Shown here piece after piece: positions 22,668 to 33,997 of a DNA stretch of 57,034 nucleotides (positions are counted from its first letter, which is position 1; each line of letters opens with the position of its first letter). The DNA comes from Schizophyllum amplum (Eukaryota > Basidiomycota > Agaricomycetes > Agaricales > Schizophyllaceae), in assembly GCA_007026445.1 (NCBI GenBank), contig VDMD01000141.1, positions 1 to 57,034 on the forward strand, read 5' to 3'. Made by a program: the position numbers and the translations under genes. The notes below the pieces were generated by a model. The model ran no database searches, had not been told where the DNA came from, and saw nothing but the letters and a program-made list of their open reading frames with translations.

Positions 22668-23141
22668 ATGAGCGCCGCTATCTGCAGCCCGTGTACCGCG
22701 CCATCACCAGAGAGCACCAGCTCTAGCGCATCTGCCGGCGCGTCCTTCGCGTTCGCCACGATTAAGGATGCCGTGCATCTCGTTCAAGGTGCGCCACATA
22801 CCCTTTGGCCTTGACCGCGCTGACCCTCTCCCCCTTCAGTGTGCCCGGACACCCCACTTACAGGACTCACTGTGGTGGACGTCAAAGTCTTCCGCCACGA
22901 CTGCGTCTCCGTCTTCCGCCTCGCGGGCACGATCGCCGTTCACCCCGCAGACCTGCGCATCCTTGAGGTGCTGGCAGATGAAGGCACGCTGTATGAGGAG
23001 CATTCCGGGACCGTCTTCCTCGCGAAGGAGCACCTCGAGCGTCTACGGCATATGGACCGCGCCGTGCGGGCGCCGCAGGCGGCGCGTCGGTACAGCGCGG
23101 GGCGCTCGCGATACTCGGGCTATCCATACAGCTACCGCTGA
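22668..23141 (+). CDS. Small hypothetical protein, two exons
   Basis: Exon 1 (22668-22788) and exon 2 (22840-23141) joined across a 51-nt intron (GTGCGC...TTCAG) give a 140-residue protein. The N-terminal 30 residues are Ser/Ala-rich; the core is well-structured looking (LTGLTVVDVKVFRHDCVSVF, ILEVLADEGTLYEEHSGTVF, LAKEHLERLRHMDRA), and the tail is basic and Tyr-rich (RYSAGRSRYSGYPYSYR). Codon third positions are strongly G/C, a TATA box sits at the expected place and the intron is typical, all of which support a real gene. There is no signal peptide or membrane span. I do not recognise the family; it could be a lineage-specific regulatory or stress protein. Confidence 0.6.
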
Positions 23142-26100
23142 ACACCACTACACCGTGCGCTCTCGCGTGTGCCTCGCGCCCTCGGACCCCTTCATCGCTA
23201 CCCACGAACGCCGTCCCGCTCCGGACTTGGAAGAGCACTTTTGTATCATAGCCACGCTTTCTCTCCATGCTCGCACTGTAGATAAGTTATGCACGCCCCG
23301 CTCTCCCGCTCTCAGCACGATACAGCTATGTTATGGCTCGCGCTTGCTGGACGAGTGTACTATGCTCGAGCCCTTTGCTCTTGTCCTAATATGCAGGCCC
23401 CGAATTTGTGATTGACGTTGTCTGACTTTGTGGCTAGGCAGGTACAAGGACTGTCTCCCGTCCCTTGCAAGACATCGCGGATCTTGACGACATGAGAGAG
23501 CTGTTGGCTCCAGCTTGCTGCATCGATGTCGATGGTGTTCCAGTGGAGTTCATTTTGGGCTTCCACCAAATGACTCGTTCGGTGCTTCGCGCGCGAAGAT
23601 AGGTAGCGCGTGGGTTGACACAGCGTACGCGGTGCCCGCTCACAACCATTGGTCGCTGTTGGCGCCGCGGCGGATGGTTCATTCGCACATCCCATGGTCT
23701 CAAGATGGTCTTGATGATACGTGCAATTCGCCCTCATAGTGCACATAAAGTCGCACCTCGCTTCACGCCGTCATCGTCATGCATGCGCTCGCCAGGCGTG
23801 CTTATTTGCGCGTCCGCCCTATATATAAGCTTGGCCACAGGCGCGGTGCCCAGGCGGTGCCTTGGGGCCGTTGTCCGCAGCGACGGGAAGATTGTCGGGC
23901 TCCGTGTCCGTAGGATGTATTCATGGCGAGGACTCGACGGTCGGACGGCCGAGCAAAACGATGTTCACTTGGCTCGGCAATCGCCGAATGTCTCCCACGA
24001 TAACTCACAGTGGTCACGGGTGGTCGCCATGTTCAACACCGTCAATGGTCATCATGTTTATGGACTCAAAGAACACGTCTCAGGCGACCACTGCATATTC
24101 GACTCTAGCCGACCAGTTCCAGTCTGTCAACTGCGCGATTGGGCGCATACCCTTTTGCTCCATCTCTCTCCGGTGAGGCAGCCTCACTTGTCACTGCTTT
24201 GACCCAAGGACCGTCGGCCTCGAAACTCAAAGCTGACTTTAGACATCTATGAACCAAGAGCCAAGTCCAGACAAAGACGGAATCAGCTGGTCTGCTGCGC
24301 CTCTGCCGTGCCGAGACACTCAGTACTGTCAGCTTAGAGAACATCTCCGCCCCCGCGGGGAAGTGTAAGCTGCCTGTGGGGAGAGGTAGCTTTGCCCACG
24401 GGGAGGTCTAACTTCAGCCCACGGGGAGGAGCCGTCAGCGAATACTCGCTTCCCGCGAAGAAGTTCGCAGAACTGATCTCAGTGCTCGCGGCCGGTGAGG
24501 CCCGTGTAGCGAGTGCAGCTCGCTAATCAGAGCGTCTGCGCGCGCAGGACGTCGCAAACGAAGCCGTTCCCGAGCCAGGTGAGTAGGCTTCGACGGCCTC
24601 ACGCCATCTTCTACTCATACGTACTCAAGTACTCAGGGCTCAATCCCAGGCTATTGAGTGGTGCTATCTCGCCTATCTTTTGACCGCACGGTCATTATGT
24701 GTACGCCGTCGGTTGTGCTGACTGCGCAGCGATGGCGTGCAGGCTTGTCAATGTGCTGGCGAACGTAGGCGATCGACAGAAGTCAGGGTGCGGCAGACGG
24801 AGCGCTGGAGTATGCTTAGGTCTGGGTGATGGTGCACTGTTGACTATCACTGACGGAACCCTCCAAAGGGCGGTGGTCAGTCGTCCGGGAGAGCTTATTC
24901 CTCGTCAAAGAGGGACCATCAGGTGGCGTGAGGGACCTGCCAGGCATAGCCGACAAAGCTCGTTTTTCGCCGACGGAGCCAGCGGCTGCATTATCTGGGA
25001 TGATCACCTGGCATGCAAACTTTCCTATGTAGCCCGTTGATACTTAAGGGCACAGACCATCCTTCACGCGACGCTCCGGCTCTTCACTCGCTCCGAAGTA
25101 CGTTCCCATACTTCCTCACCCATCTGTTCGCTCCATCCCCTGTTCCTCCTACTCGATCCTCCAGACCAACCTCCATATCACAGTAGAGTTTCTCTATAAG
25201 TACCTCAAAAGCGCCTCCGTTCCTCGACAAAAGTTCTTTGCCGCAGCTGCAGCCCTAGAATACCTTCCAAGTCATCTCGGCGTCCAAGGCCTAACTAAAC
25301 CAACTTCCGAGCCCTTCGCATACGACCTTCGGATCCCTCGCTCCGTATTGCGCACCCGCTCAAGGACCGCTCCTTCCTGGCTCTTCCCGGCTCAGTATCG
25401 CGCTCATGCGCCGTGGCTGTATATAGAGGTCTTCCATGCAATCTTGAGTCTTCTACGTCTATTGTGCCTAATCTGGCCGCGCAGCTTCCATCGGGCCGTG
25501 ACGGTTTCTGTGTTCAACTTCACAGTTCTTGTCCAGCCTTTGAATGAGGTCTGTGCCCAGGGTTACGACGCTCAGCTCGACCAGAGTCGAATTCACACAA
25601 AGCAATAACCCAGAACGCGTATATTGACCCTCTAATCATCCATCAACAAAGGCGGGGTGGCAGGCGTAAGTATTCGTAAGTAAGGTGTGCTTTTTGCAGT
25701 GGTGGTACAGGCGGGCTGCGTAAGGCAAGCCCGGGCGAGGTGCCGCGGTGTACGTAGCAAGGCGTAGAGCCGCCGCCGCGGAAGGGTAAGTCATGTCCAG
25801 GGCACCAGCCACGAACGTGGTCGTGGTCGTGGCCGGAGGCGAGGGCGACGAAGCCTCCGCGGCGTGAGTGGGAAAACGAGACGAATAATTTAGTGCCAAG
25901 GGGTCAGCAGGGCGATAGAGTGATCGGGTGGGAGGATCGTGGGGGTGAAGAAGGCGCAGCACGACTGGGGGCGTGCCACGCCAACTGTTATGGGGTGAAG
26001 ACGGATACCGAATGTGGCGGGGATGGGGATATGGTGCGAGGAGGGATATGGAATGGTGTGTGTGTGGTGGTATGTAAGCGGGGGCAGATAAGCAAAGCTG

Positions 26101-26464
26101 TATCAAACAACCGAAGGCGCAGAGGAGTGTCGTGCCCGGCCGTTGGGTGTGGTGCGTGTGTGCCCTTGGCATTGTAGGTGGGTAGGGGAATATCAGGCGA
26201 GGAGAAAAAGGCTGCATGCGAGTGATTGTACACCAAAGGAGGAAACAACGAAGAGGAAGAGGAAGTGGAGACGAAGACCCAGTTTTTGTAAATACGAATC
26301 AAATTAGTGTCCGTGGCGGTCGATCGGCGGGTGGTCAGGCGCCGAGGGGGGAGCGGGTAGGGTCGGGTGAGGAGGTTCGTGGAGGTGTTGGAGGACGTTC
26401 TGCCGAGGCTCTATGCCGCCATGCGATCTATGTTGGCGACGCGACTGCATCAGACGAGGCGACT
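23142..26464. other. 3.3 kb gene-poor region
   Basis: No gene is supported here. The minus strand near 23940-24160 gives a coding-like but broken read (INMMTIDGVEHGDHP, then VIVGDIRRLPSQVNIVLLGR) interrupted by TGA codons that could have been TGG; it may be a gene relic whose family I cannot name. The part from about 25620 to 26460 is G-rich on the plus strand, so its long minus-strand frame is low complexity and more likely the 3' UTR of the CBM21 gene. Confidence 0.4.
24351..24434. repeat. Degenerate 22-23 bp tandem repeat
   Basis: Three and a half units begin at about 24351, 24374, 24396 and 24419. Each opens with a variant of CCCACGGGGAGG and has a more variable T/A-containing half. No coding frame or known element explains it. 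Confidence 0.5.
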
Positions 26465-27773
26465 CTATACGACGATGTGGTCCGCGACAAGCGGCGTCGA
26501 GGTCGTGAGGAAGCACCACTCGCTGATGAGGTCGCGGTACGCGGGCGCAGAGAGGTCGACCTTAGGTCCGTCGAAGGCAGACGCATCGAAGGCGCGCTTG
26601 ACGGGCATGTCGACCTCCATGTCCTCCGGCGTGCGAATGGCCTCCTCATCCGATGAGTCAGACTCGTCGTCGGACCATGCGCTGCGGGGGGCGACAACGA
26701 TAGGCTTGCGCGGAGCGGTGTCGATATGAACGGGCCGCCGAGGGAGAACTGCGGATGCAGTGACAGGGGCGGGCACTGCCGCTGCAAAGCGACCAGCCTT
26801 GGTTGTTGCAGGCGGAGGGGTGGAAACTGCAAGGCGATTTATGAGTTACGGTACAACAGCAAAGGACTTGGACAAACGCACCTCTCCGTACAACGACCTT
26901 GTAGTTCGCTCCCGAGTTGTTATCCCACCACTCGCCTACACCCTCGCTGGTGTAGCGCGCGACACACTCCAAGACGCGCTCCGCACGCGCACCCGCGAGG
27001 GGCACCGTGAAAGCGAAGCGATCGCGCCCGTCGAGAGCGCTGCTTGCGTAGCGCGCCGCGACCTCCGACACCGTTGTCCATCCGTCTAGCGTGAAGCGCA
27101 GCGTGACCTCCTTTTGGAACGCCACATTGCGCACGAGCACGCTGCCAGCGAGCATGAGCTCGGGCGTGCACGATAACGATAAGGCCTCCAGGCGGACATG
27201 ATCGTTGGTCGAGCCGCTCGTGCTCGGGATCGGGCTGGACGCCGCGACGTCGATCTCGTACTTGGGCGCAGGGGGCGCGACGAAAGCCGGAAAGTTGACC
27301 GCGGGCGCCTCGGAGGACGGGGAGAGCAGGGTGGCGACGGCGCTCGACTTTGTGAACGTGCAGATGCGCTCGAGCTCGGCGTCGAAGCGGACACGGAGAG
27401 AGCCGCCGGGCGTCGCAGGGGCCGAGACAGAGCGCACGTGAGGGGACGAGGCGCTCTTGAGCGACGGCTTGAGCGGGCGGCGCTCGATGGGGGACACCGT
27501 GGGCGCTGACTGCGAGCGCGGCAATGGCGGTCGCGCGGCCGGCGCGGGCGATGCCGTGCGCGGGAAGGGGACGGCCGATGGTCCCGCGCACTGTGGCCGA
27601 TCGTCGTCCGACGAGCTGTCGGCGTCGTCGTGGATGTGGAAGACACGCCTTGCTGCTCGAACAGGGAGGGGGAACGCACTGACGACCGGGCCGATGGTGA
27701 ACGAGTCTGCAGCGGGCGAGCGGCGGTGGCCCCTGCTGTGCAGGGGGAGCGGCGCGGAGGTGAGCGCTTGCAT
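26465..27773 (-). CDS. Protein phosphatase 1 glycogen-targeting subunit (CBM21 domain)
   Basis: The start at 27773 (MQALTSAPLPLHSRGH) leads a Ser/Pro-rich N-terminus. Residues 127-130 are RVRF in SLRVRFDAELE, the RVxF docking motif for PP1. The CBM21 domain covers about residues 191-295: VLVRNVAFQKEVTLRFTLDG, WTTVSEV, DRFAFTVPL and the carbohydrate-binding signature EWWDNNSGANYKVVV. An intron (GTGCGT...TTGCAG, about 26829-26887) follows RR296. The second exon includes an acidic SDDESDSSDEE run and ends YRDLISEWCFLTT... at TAG 26465-26467, about 415 residues in total. Such subunits (Gac1/Pig1-like) bring PP1 to glycogen to activate glycogen synthase. Both required motifs are present, so the call is firm. 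Confidence 0.93.
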
Positions 27774-27825
27774 GGCGAAGGCAGGGCAGAGGTCGTCGAC
27801 GAGTGCTCCCGTTTCCCCCAGGCGC

Positions 27826-27832
27826 TATATAA
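27826..27832 (-). promoter_or_regulatory. TATA element of the CBM21 gene
   Basis: TATATAA (read as TTATATA on the minus strand) within GGCGCTATATAAGCGC, about 55 nt upstream of the start codon at 27773. Confidence 0.5.
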
Positions 27833-29115
27833 GCGCGCTGACATCCATCGTTCAAAATTTCAGCATTGCCTTTACTCCATCAGGTCTGATCTGACTGAAT
27901 AGAACTCGTACCGGCTCCGTCGTCAACAGCTTTACGAGAGAAACCGCCTCCGCCGACCCTGTCTAGACTGGGCCGCGTTGGTCTTCGCCCATAACAATAC
28001 AGACGGTCTTGAATAGGTCTTGGACGCTCCAGCAGTCGACGACCAGCACCAATATCGTTCAATAAAATTGCCCAGACCCCGTACATCCCGGGGATATGCA
28101 CCTGCACGCATCACGACAACAAAGCACTCGGCCGCAGCCATCAAGATTCCATGTAAAGTCGACGTCATTTTTTGAACCCGACCAGAGTATCCCCATACTC
28201 GCCAGCGCGCAGAGCAGACGGCGCATCGATAACGAGCAACAACAATGGTCTCCCCATACGGTCCCCATAACGCCCCGCCTCCGGATCCCCACACGGTGGC
28301 AGTCTTCCCCACGCCATCCGCGCCACTTCTTCCTGCCTTCCGCTTCCCACACGCAAAATCGTCGCCCGAGTCCAGTCGATCCCCAGCCTCCGGAGTGGCG
28401 CAACGCAAGGCCGTCGTCATGTCCAACGATCAAGGAGTCAGCTGCCCCGCGGTCGCCCTTGTCCTGCAGCGAGGCAGGGGCGTCGCTGCGCCGTGCGGCG
28501 ACGCCGACGTCGCTCGACGAAAGAGCGCGTCACCGACGTCATCAGCGCGCGCAGGACGGTGTGGTGGTGGAGCCCCTCTGCTTTCTCCTGGCCGGCGACT
28601 GCCGGGCATCAACCGCTCGCATTCATTTGCGCGCGCTTGCTGCTGTGACGCAGGGGCTGTAGCAGGTGGATCGACTGCCGCAGAAGGGAAAAATAGGCAA
28701 AAGATGGTGAGGCAAGATGGTAAGATCAGAACCCGCCCGCATGCCACCCAGGCCGGAGTACGTCTTCCGTGGGTTGCGACATCGTCTTCGACCACGTCTT
28801 CATGAGGCCCGACCGCGTCCAATTTTTCCTGGGGCCCGAGAGCAGCAATAGAGCCCAGCGTCGTCATCGCCAACTTTTGGGGCGTAGTCGCCTTCGGCCA
28901 AGCCCTGTCCGCGCAATGCCGATCCAGCCCATCGTTGGCCGTGTTCTCCTAAGCCCGCCATTGACCAAGCCCTGTGGCGCACCTCGCGGCCACGCCCAGT
29001 CGCGCAATGTCGGCCGTAGCCCAGCCGTCCACTTGAGCGCAACGTCGGTAGTTCGCCCTGGGCGCAGACCGCAAGTCCGCGGCGCCCGCATCCCCAGCCG
29101 TCGTAATTTTGTCTA
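27833..29115. other. Unresolved region between CBM21 gene and arrestin-like gene
   Basis: Many open frames exist on both strands because of high G/C content, but none shows a known domain. A plus-strand segment at 28851-28920 (EPSVVIANFWGVVAFGQ) and one at 29152-29256 (SGFFRKSMRSDDVRMCSPGE, continuing to TGA 29254-29256) look like protein-coding sequence by codon choice, the latter overlapping the proposed last exon of the minus-strand arrestin gene. They may belong to one multi-exon plus-strand gene that I cannot assemble. Confidence 0.3.
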
Positions 29116-31600
29116 TTACGCCCAGCCGTACGCCCACGGCACGACTACAGGTGCTCGGGCTTCTTCCGCAAGAGCATGCGAAGCGACGACGTCAGGATGT
29201 GCTCCCCCGGCGAGTTCGCACCCTACGTCGAGATGGCCTCCTCCGTGTCCCACTGATCCAGCGACCTTGTCTTCGTACATCGGTAGACAGAGCGCGTCCG
29301 AGTTGCAAAGCGACTAAAATTCATGTCAGTATTCACGCATTCTAACATCGATCGACCGAGAGGAGGATGAGAATAAAATGAGAAGACATCGCGACAGCAA
29401 CAAGTCGTTCGACGGCGGTATATCTTCCTCGCGCATGACAACGACAAACGAACGGATGAAATATGGTGAAAGAAATCGCATTACGCCCTACGACAAACAG
29501 CCCCGCCTCGAAAAGCAACGAAACTACTCACCGAATACACATGCAGCGGCAGTCGGATGGTCACATCGTACAGCTTCTCGTGCTGCTCTTCGTCGTCCTT
29601 TTCCTCGCCATTCTCTCCCGCCTCGCCGTCATCCCCCTCGTCAACAGCGCCGAGACGCAAGGTCACCGCCAGCGCATGCGTAACAAGCACATTCGCAGCC
29701 CGGTTCTCATTCGTCGGTCTCAGGCCGCGCGAGGGGACGCGAAGCGAGGCGGCGAGCGCCCAGGGAGAGTGGAGGGTGCCGGGGAGCACGGCGGAGGACG
29801 ACGAAGAGGAGGTGGACGACGGAAGGAGGGAGCTGGCAGGGAAGCAAGCGGACGCTGTCAAGTCCTTTTCTGTGGGGCTCTCTGTGTGTGGCACCTGTAC
29901 GGCCTCGTCGCCGGTCACGGTGATGACGTCCTCTCCGTTGATGCCTTTGACTTTCTCGCCCATCTTCACCCTCATAAGAGCGATGGGGACGACCGGGTCG
30001 ACGCGTACGACGTCGGTCATCTGGGATAGGTATGCGACTTGTTCTGTGTCGTTCGTCAGAACATGCAGTAAGATAGATGGATGAGGAACAGGGCTACTGA
30101 CCCTCGATCACCACGTTAATCCTATGCACCCGCACCCGCGCGAGGGGCGTGAGGACGAGCGAGATCGGCAGCGTGTCGCCTGCGCAGACGCTCCGCGTGC
30201 CCACGGTGAGCGCGTACTGCAGTCGCGTGCGCCGCGCTACATTCCTCTGGGGCGAATTCGTGATCGCGCGTCCCTGTGCACCGTCGCCTTGACTCCGGTG
30301 CTCGTCTTCCCCGCTCCGCCGACTCCTTCGTGCGCGCTCGTCTCTGCGTCCACTCGCCTCCCGGTTTGTCGGCCACTCCCGCTCCACGACCGCGCATCCA
30401 TTGTCTGCGCCGTCGCCTCCGGGACAGGCAAGCACGCGCACCTCGCATGCGTCGACAAGCGGCTCGGGCGGATGCATGGAGTGACTGCTCTCGTCGCTGT
30501 GCGCAAAATGTCTGTGGGCGTCGCCGTGCGCGATATCAGGTTCACGGCGGCGCCTGCCGCGGTCCTGGCCGTGACTGTGTAGGTCGAGGATGCCGTGGCC
30601 GTGTGTGGCGCAGCCAACACGTTCAACGCGGGCGATGAGCTTCCAACGTAGGGAGCCGCGTCCACATGTGAGGGTGGGTGGTGCATTCGCAGGAAGAGCA
30701 AAGGCGACGGGGTATGTGTATGTGCCTGTAGGGCTCGTAAGCGACGGCTCGATACGGCTCTGGTCGAGCTCACCTGCGTCGAATTCCTTGGAAGTGACCC
30801 TCCTATACGATTCCGTGGGTATGTCCTCTGCCGGCGTCGTGATCAAGGGAGCGTGGGCCTCATGGGGATGATCCTTGTGCGCCTTCAGCGCGCGCCATGG
30901 GGCGAGGAGGTGAAGGAGGCCATGCGCATGATGGTCGCTATGATCCGAGGAAGCCGAGCGTGTCGATGAGCGGGACGTAGCGCGCCCCGTAGATGTCCGG
31001 GAGCTAGCCCTTCGACCCCACGCAGCCGGACGAGATGCGGACGCGGAAGAGCGCGATGCGGAGGCGGTAGACGAGCGAGAGCCAGCGCGAGATGTCGCTG
31101 GTCGAGTGGTGGAACGGGTTTGTTGTACTTGCTCGTCGTCGACGTCGCAGCTGATGAAGGCCGAGAAGGCGGATGATGAGGTGGACCCAGAGGATTGGAA
31201 TGACTGCAGACGAGGACGGGCAAAGGACGCCTCTGTCTCGGTGTAGATCGGTGGCGGGAGTTCCTCTGCATCAGCAGCCGCCTGTGCATCGAACAATGCG
31301 CGCGTCGCGCGGTGAACGATGTGGCTCTCGCTGTGCTCGACGTGATTATTGTGCCCTGCAGGACATCATGAGTGGGGGACTTGAGTATATGCTGCATATA
31401 TGCGCACCTTCCGGCCAGTGCACGAACGAAGTGCCGCAGAGAGTGACGTCAATGGACGCGATACGTGTTGGGTGCGCAAGGCGCAACACAAGCGTGGCGC
31501 GTACCATAGCGGACGGTGTTGTACCACCATCCTCTGGTTGGCGCATATACACGGCGCGTTCGTCGAGTTCGATCGTCACAGTCGACTTGTCTTTGGCCAT
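29116..31600 (-). CDS. Arrestin-like (ART/alpha-arrestin) adaptor protein with PPxY motif
   Basis: The start at 31600 gives MAKDKSTVTIELDERAVYM and the N-domain strand IASIDVTLCGTSFVHWPEG. After an intron (about 31326-31378) comes HNNHVEHSESHIVHR, then ELPPPIYTETE, whose PPIY is a PPxY ligand for Rsp5/NEDD4 ubiquitin ligases. A Ser/Arg/Ala-rich insert of about 120 residues follows, then GTYTYPVAFALPANAPPTL, SLRWKLIARVERV, EVRVLACPGGDG and the C-domain strands LQYALTVGTRSVCAGDTLPI and ARVRVHRINVVIE. Later exons give VDPVVPIALMRVKM and YDVTIRLPLHVYS. The last exon (29116-29302, SLCNSDALCLPMYED) needs a roughly 240-nt intron, long for this genome, so the 3' end is uncertain. An in-frame Met 69 bases upstream is an alternative start. 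Alpha-arrestins recruit ubiquitin ligase to membrane transporters. Confidence 0.82.
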
Positions 31601-31669
31601 GGTCCAATGATGCTGTGGCGTACGCGTATCAGAGGTATCGGGTAGGTCGTCTTGTTGTTGTTCCGGCAC

Positions 31670-33639
31670 AATTTGGCTTGGGTATGTTTAGCTTGTCGGG
31701 GCGTTCGAGTGTCCCGCGACCTTGGCGGGCGAGCATATATGTATGGGCCTCGAATCCATTATACGAATACCTATCCGAATAGTGGTCCTGGTATACGAAT
31801 GACTGGCGACTCGTCGGGCTTGCGTCCAGAAGCGGGTCTCGAGCGATGGTCGGATCACATTGGGATCACAAGCCGACAGATGCTCTCAGGCTTTCGGCCA
31901 CTATCCTGGGCGGAGTCAATGGATGCCAAATGGAATGTGTACAATGCGGACCTTGGCGGAGCGCAAGAGACGACGGGCGACGTCGGGCGCTCGCGGAGAC
32001 GGGTAGTAGTAGAGCTGCGAGCGGGACAGGTCGTGGGCGAGATAAACAAAAGCTTTTCCTGATTAGGAATACTGACGCCGGCAGATGCCGGTAGCTCCGC
32101 CCCTTCGGCTTGTTCTTCACGACCGTGGCTTCGCTGGCACCCGGATCGCGCCCAGTCCCGAACTCGCTCCCAGATGCCCAATACTGGCTTTACAATAGTC
32201 AGCTGCTGCGTTAGACGACTCGTCCTTGCTCTCGCTGTTGCCTAGATGTCATTATTTGACGCGGCGGAACTGCCTTGACGACTCCAGCTTGCTTCACGCG
32301 CCTGATGGTGGTCCTTCTTTCTATATTCGACACGTATCAGGGTGTCTACGCTCAAGAGACGCGCTAATACTGGCGGCGGAGGATGCAGCATGGCTCTTGC
32401 TTTCGTTGGCATTCGAACACTCTTCGCGCCGCCTTGACGTCGCAAGTTATCTTGGCTCGGGCAGATGTCGGATCGCAACCACTGCAACCTACCCATCGCT
32501 CTTTATGTCTTCGTTTCTCGCGAGCTTGATAACAGCGATATAACAGGCCGACTTCCCATCCCAAAAGACATACGCTGCATCTCGCGCGAAGTCGCCTGCA
32601 GCTGAGTCTGTATCTTGTCTTTGAAGTGCGCTGCCAGCTCCGACAACTCTCCTCACCATGCGTTTCTCTTCAGTAGTTGTGCTACTCCAGCATGCAACAA
32701 AGCGATTTACATGACGTCCCTGGCTCTCACTTCCGGCTCACTTCTACACTCCCGTAGGTTCCCGGCCGTCTTCTCCCGGAGTCCCTCAAGACTTTTCCCG
32801 GGATCCCTCATGAAAGTCGGCCGCAGGAGACTACACTGTACGTCTGAATAGAGTTTGGAATCTCTCAAGAAATTTACCAGCTTCGCGAGCCACCTCCTGG
32901 TAACACCGCACCGCAAGCTGTTGATATCTGAATGTGCCGCAACACATCCTGCGAGACGAAGGGTACATCGAGCGCGGCGAGGGTCAGGGAAGAATGCAAG
33001 CCGGGTCCAAGGGTCAACGATGGTGCGAGGTAGCGAGGCCAGAAACCTAACTGGTAGCCGCGTGACTTTACGGTGCGTCATGCTGAGCCCGGGGAGACGC
33101 GACGCGCCTCACGGACGAACACGATGCGCCTCGAGGCAGGGCACGAATATCGACAGAGGACGCATGCCCCCGGACGCAGTGGACGCCAAACGCCTCAATT
33201 CTCGACGAATGACACACGCATAGAACGATGGGGCAACACGCCGCGAGGCGCCGGAAGTGGACGCTCAGCCACCCCCACACCGGGTGCAGATCGAGCAAGG
33301 CGTGTTCTGCATCGGCCACCCGCTCCTCGTGATGCCCCAGCTTGCAATCGGCCACATCGATAGGAAAGGACGAGAGCGCGTCCACTTCGCTGCTATTTTG
33401 CGCACAATCGCGGTGAACGGGGTCAGCCTCGATATTTTTGTTCATCTGTTGCCCTCGGTTCCATTGTTCTTTCTCGTCCATTTCTCGTCCATCGGCTCAC
33501 CGCACTGCATTCAGACAATCATCAGCCCAGGCTATAGGAGCAGCGATAAATCAATACACTGCGATACTCTCAGTCTTTTCCGCTCTTTCATGAACTTCTT
33601 CGTTCCCTCAACCCTCTCCCTCTCTTCTGGTTCTCCCGC
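31670..33639. other. 2 kb gene-poor region
   Basis: No gene recognised. An isolated ACGCG block (GAGACGCGACGCGCCTC, 33095-33111) occurs without an obvious adjacent target gene. The plus-strand frame 33257-33886 is open but overlaps the secreted-protein relic antisense and shows no domain. Confidence 0.4.
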
Positions 33640-33997
33640 TCAGTCGGTAGCGCACGTGAGCACGTTGCTCGCGTCAAAGTGGCACACTAGGAAGAGGACC
33701 GGTAAGCTCACTGATCGTCGACACGCGACTCAAGGGCCCGAGCTTACATCCTTCCGCAATGCCGTCGGCGCTCTTGAAGGCGCAGTCATGACCCCCGCCG
33801 TAGTGGTTGCTGCCGTTGCAGGCATCGACTGGGTGGTGGGCGTCAGCGAGACCGTCCTTGCGTGGAGACGTCAGGCCGAGCTGTAGCACGGCTCACTAAG
33901 GTTGTCAGCGAGCAGCGCGGCGGCGGACGCCTGGCCGGCCGCCGAAGACGAAGGAGAGAGCGGTGATGGCGAGGGTGGCGAACTCGTACAGCCGCAT
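33640..33997 (-). pseudogene. Small secreted cysteine-containing protein, copy A (frame broken)
   Basis: From ATG 33995-33997 the minus strand encodes a hydrophobic leader (MRLYEFATLAITALSFVFGG). One extra base near 33931-33940 shifts the frame relative to the matching downstream segment GQASAAALLADN. An intron (GTGAGC...CCCAG) leads to DACNGSNHYGGGHDCAFKSA, a second (GTAAGC...TAG) to LCHFDASNVLTCATD and TGA 33640-33642. Frame-corrected length would be about 80 residues with four Cys. Pairing with copy B at 35045-35316 supports the exon layout, since both introns' positions and the FD-SNVL ending agree. No known family is recognised; the leader suggests secretion. Confidence 0.6.

Noticed and set aside
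24351..24434. Repeats considered as a CRISPR-like array
   Set aside because: Units are contiguous and degenerate with no spacers, and the genome is fungal.
25636..26217. 193-codon minus-strand frame rich in Pro, His, Thr and Ala
   Set aside because: Composition follows the pyrimidine bias of the strand; it fits a 3' UTR better than a protein.
33257..33886. 209-codon open frame on the plus strand
   Set aside because: It lies antisense to the secreted-protein relic, has no domain and no introns; chance frame.
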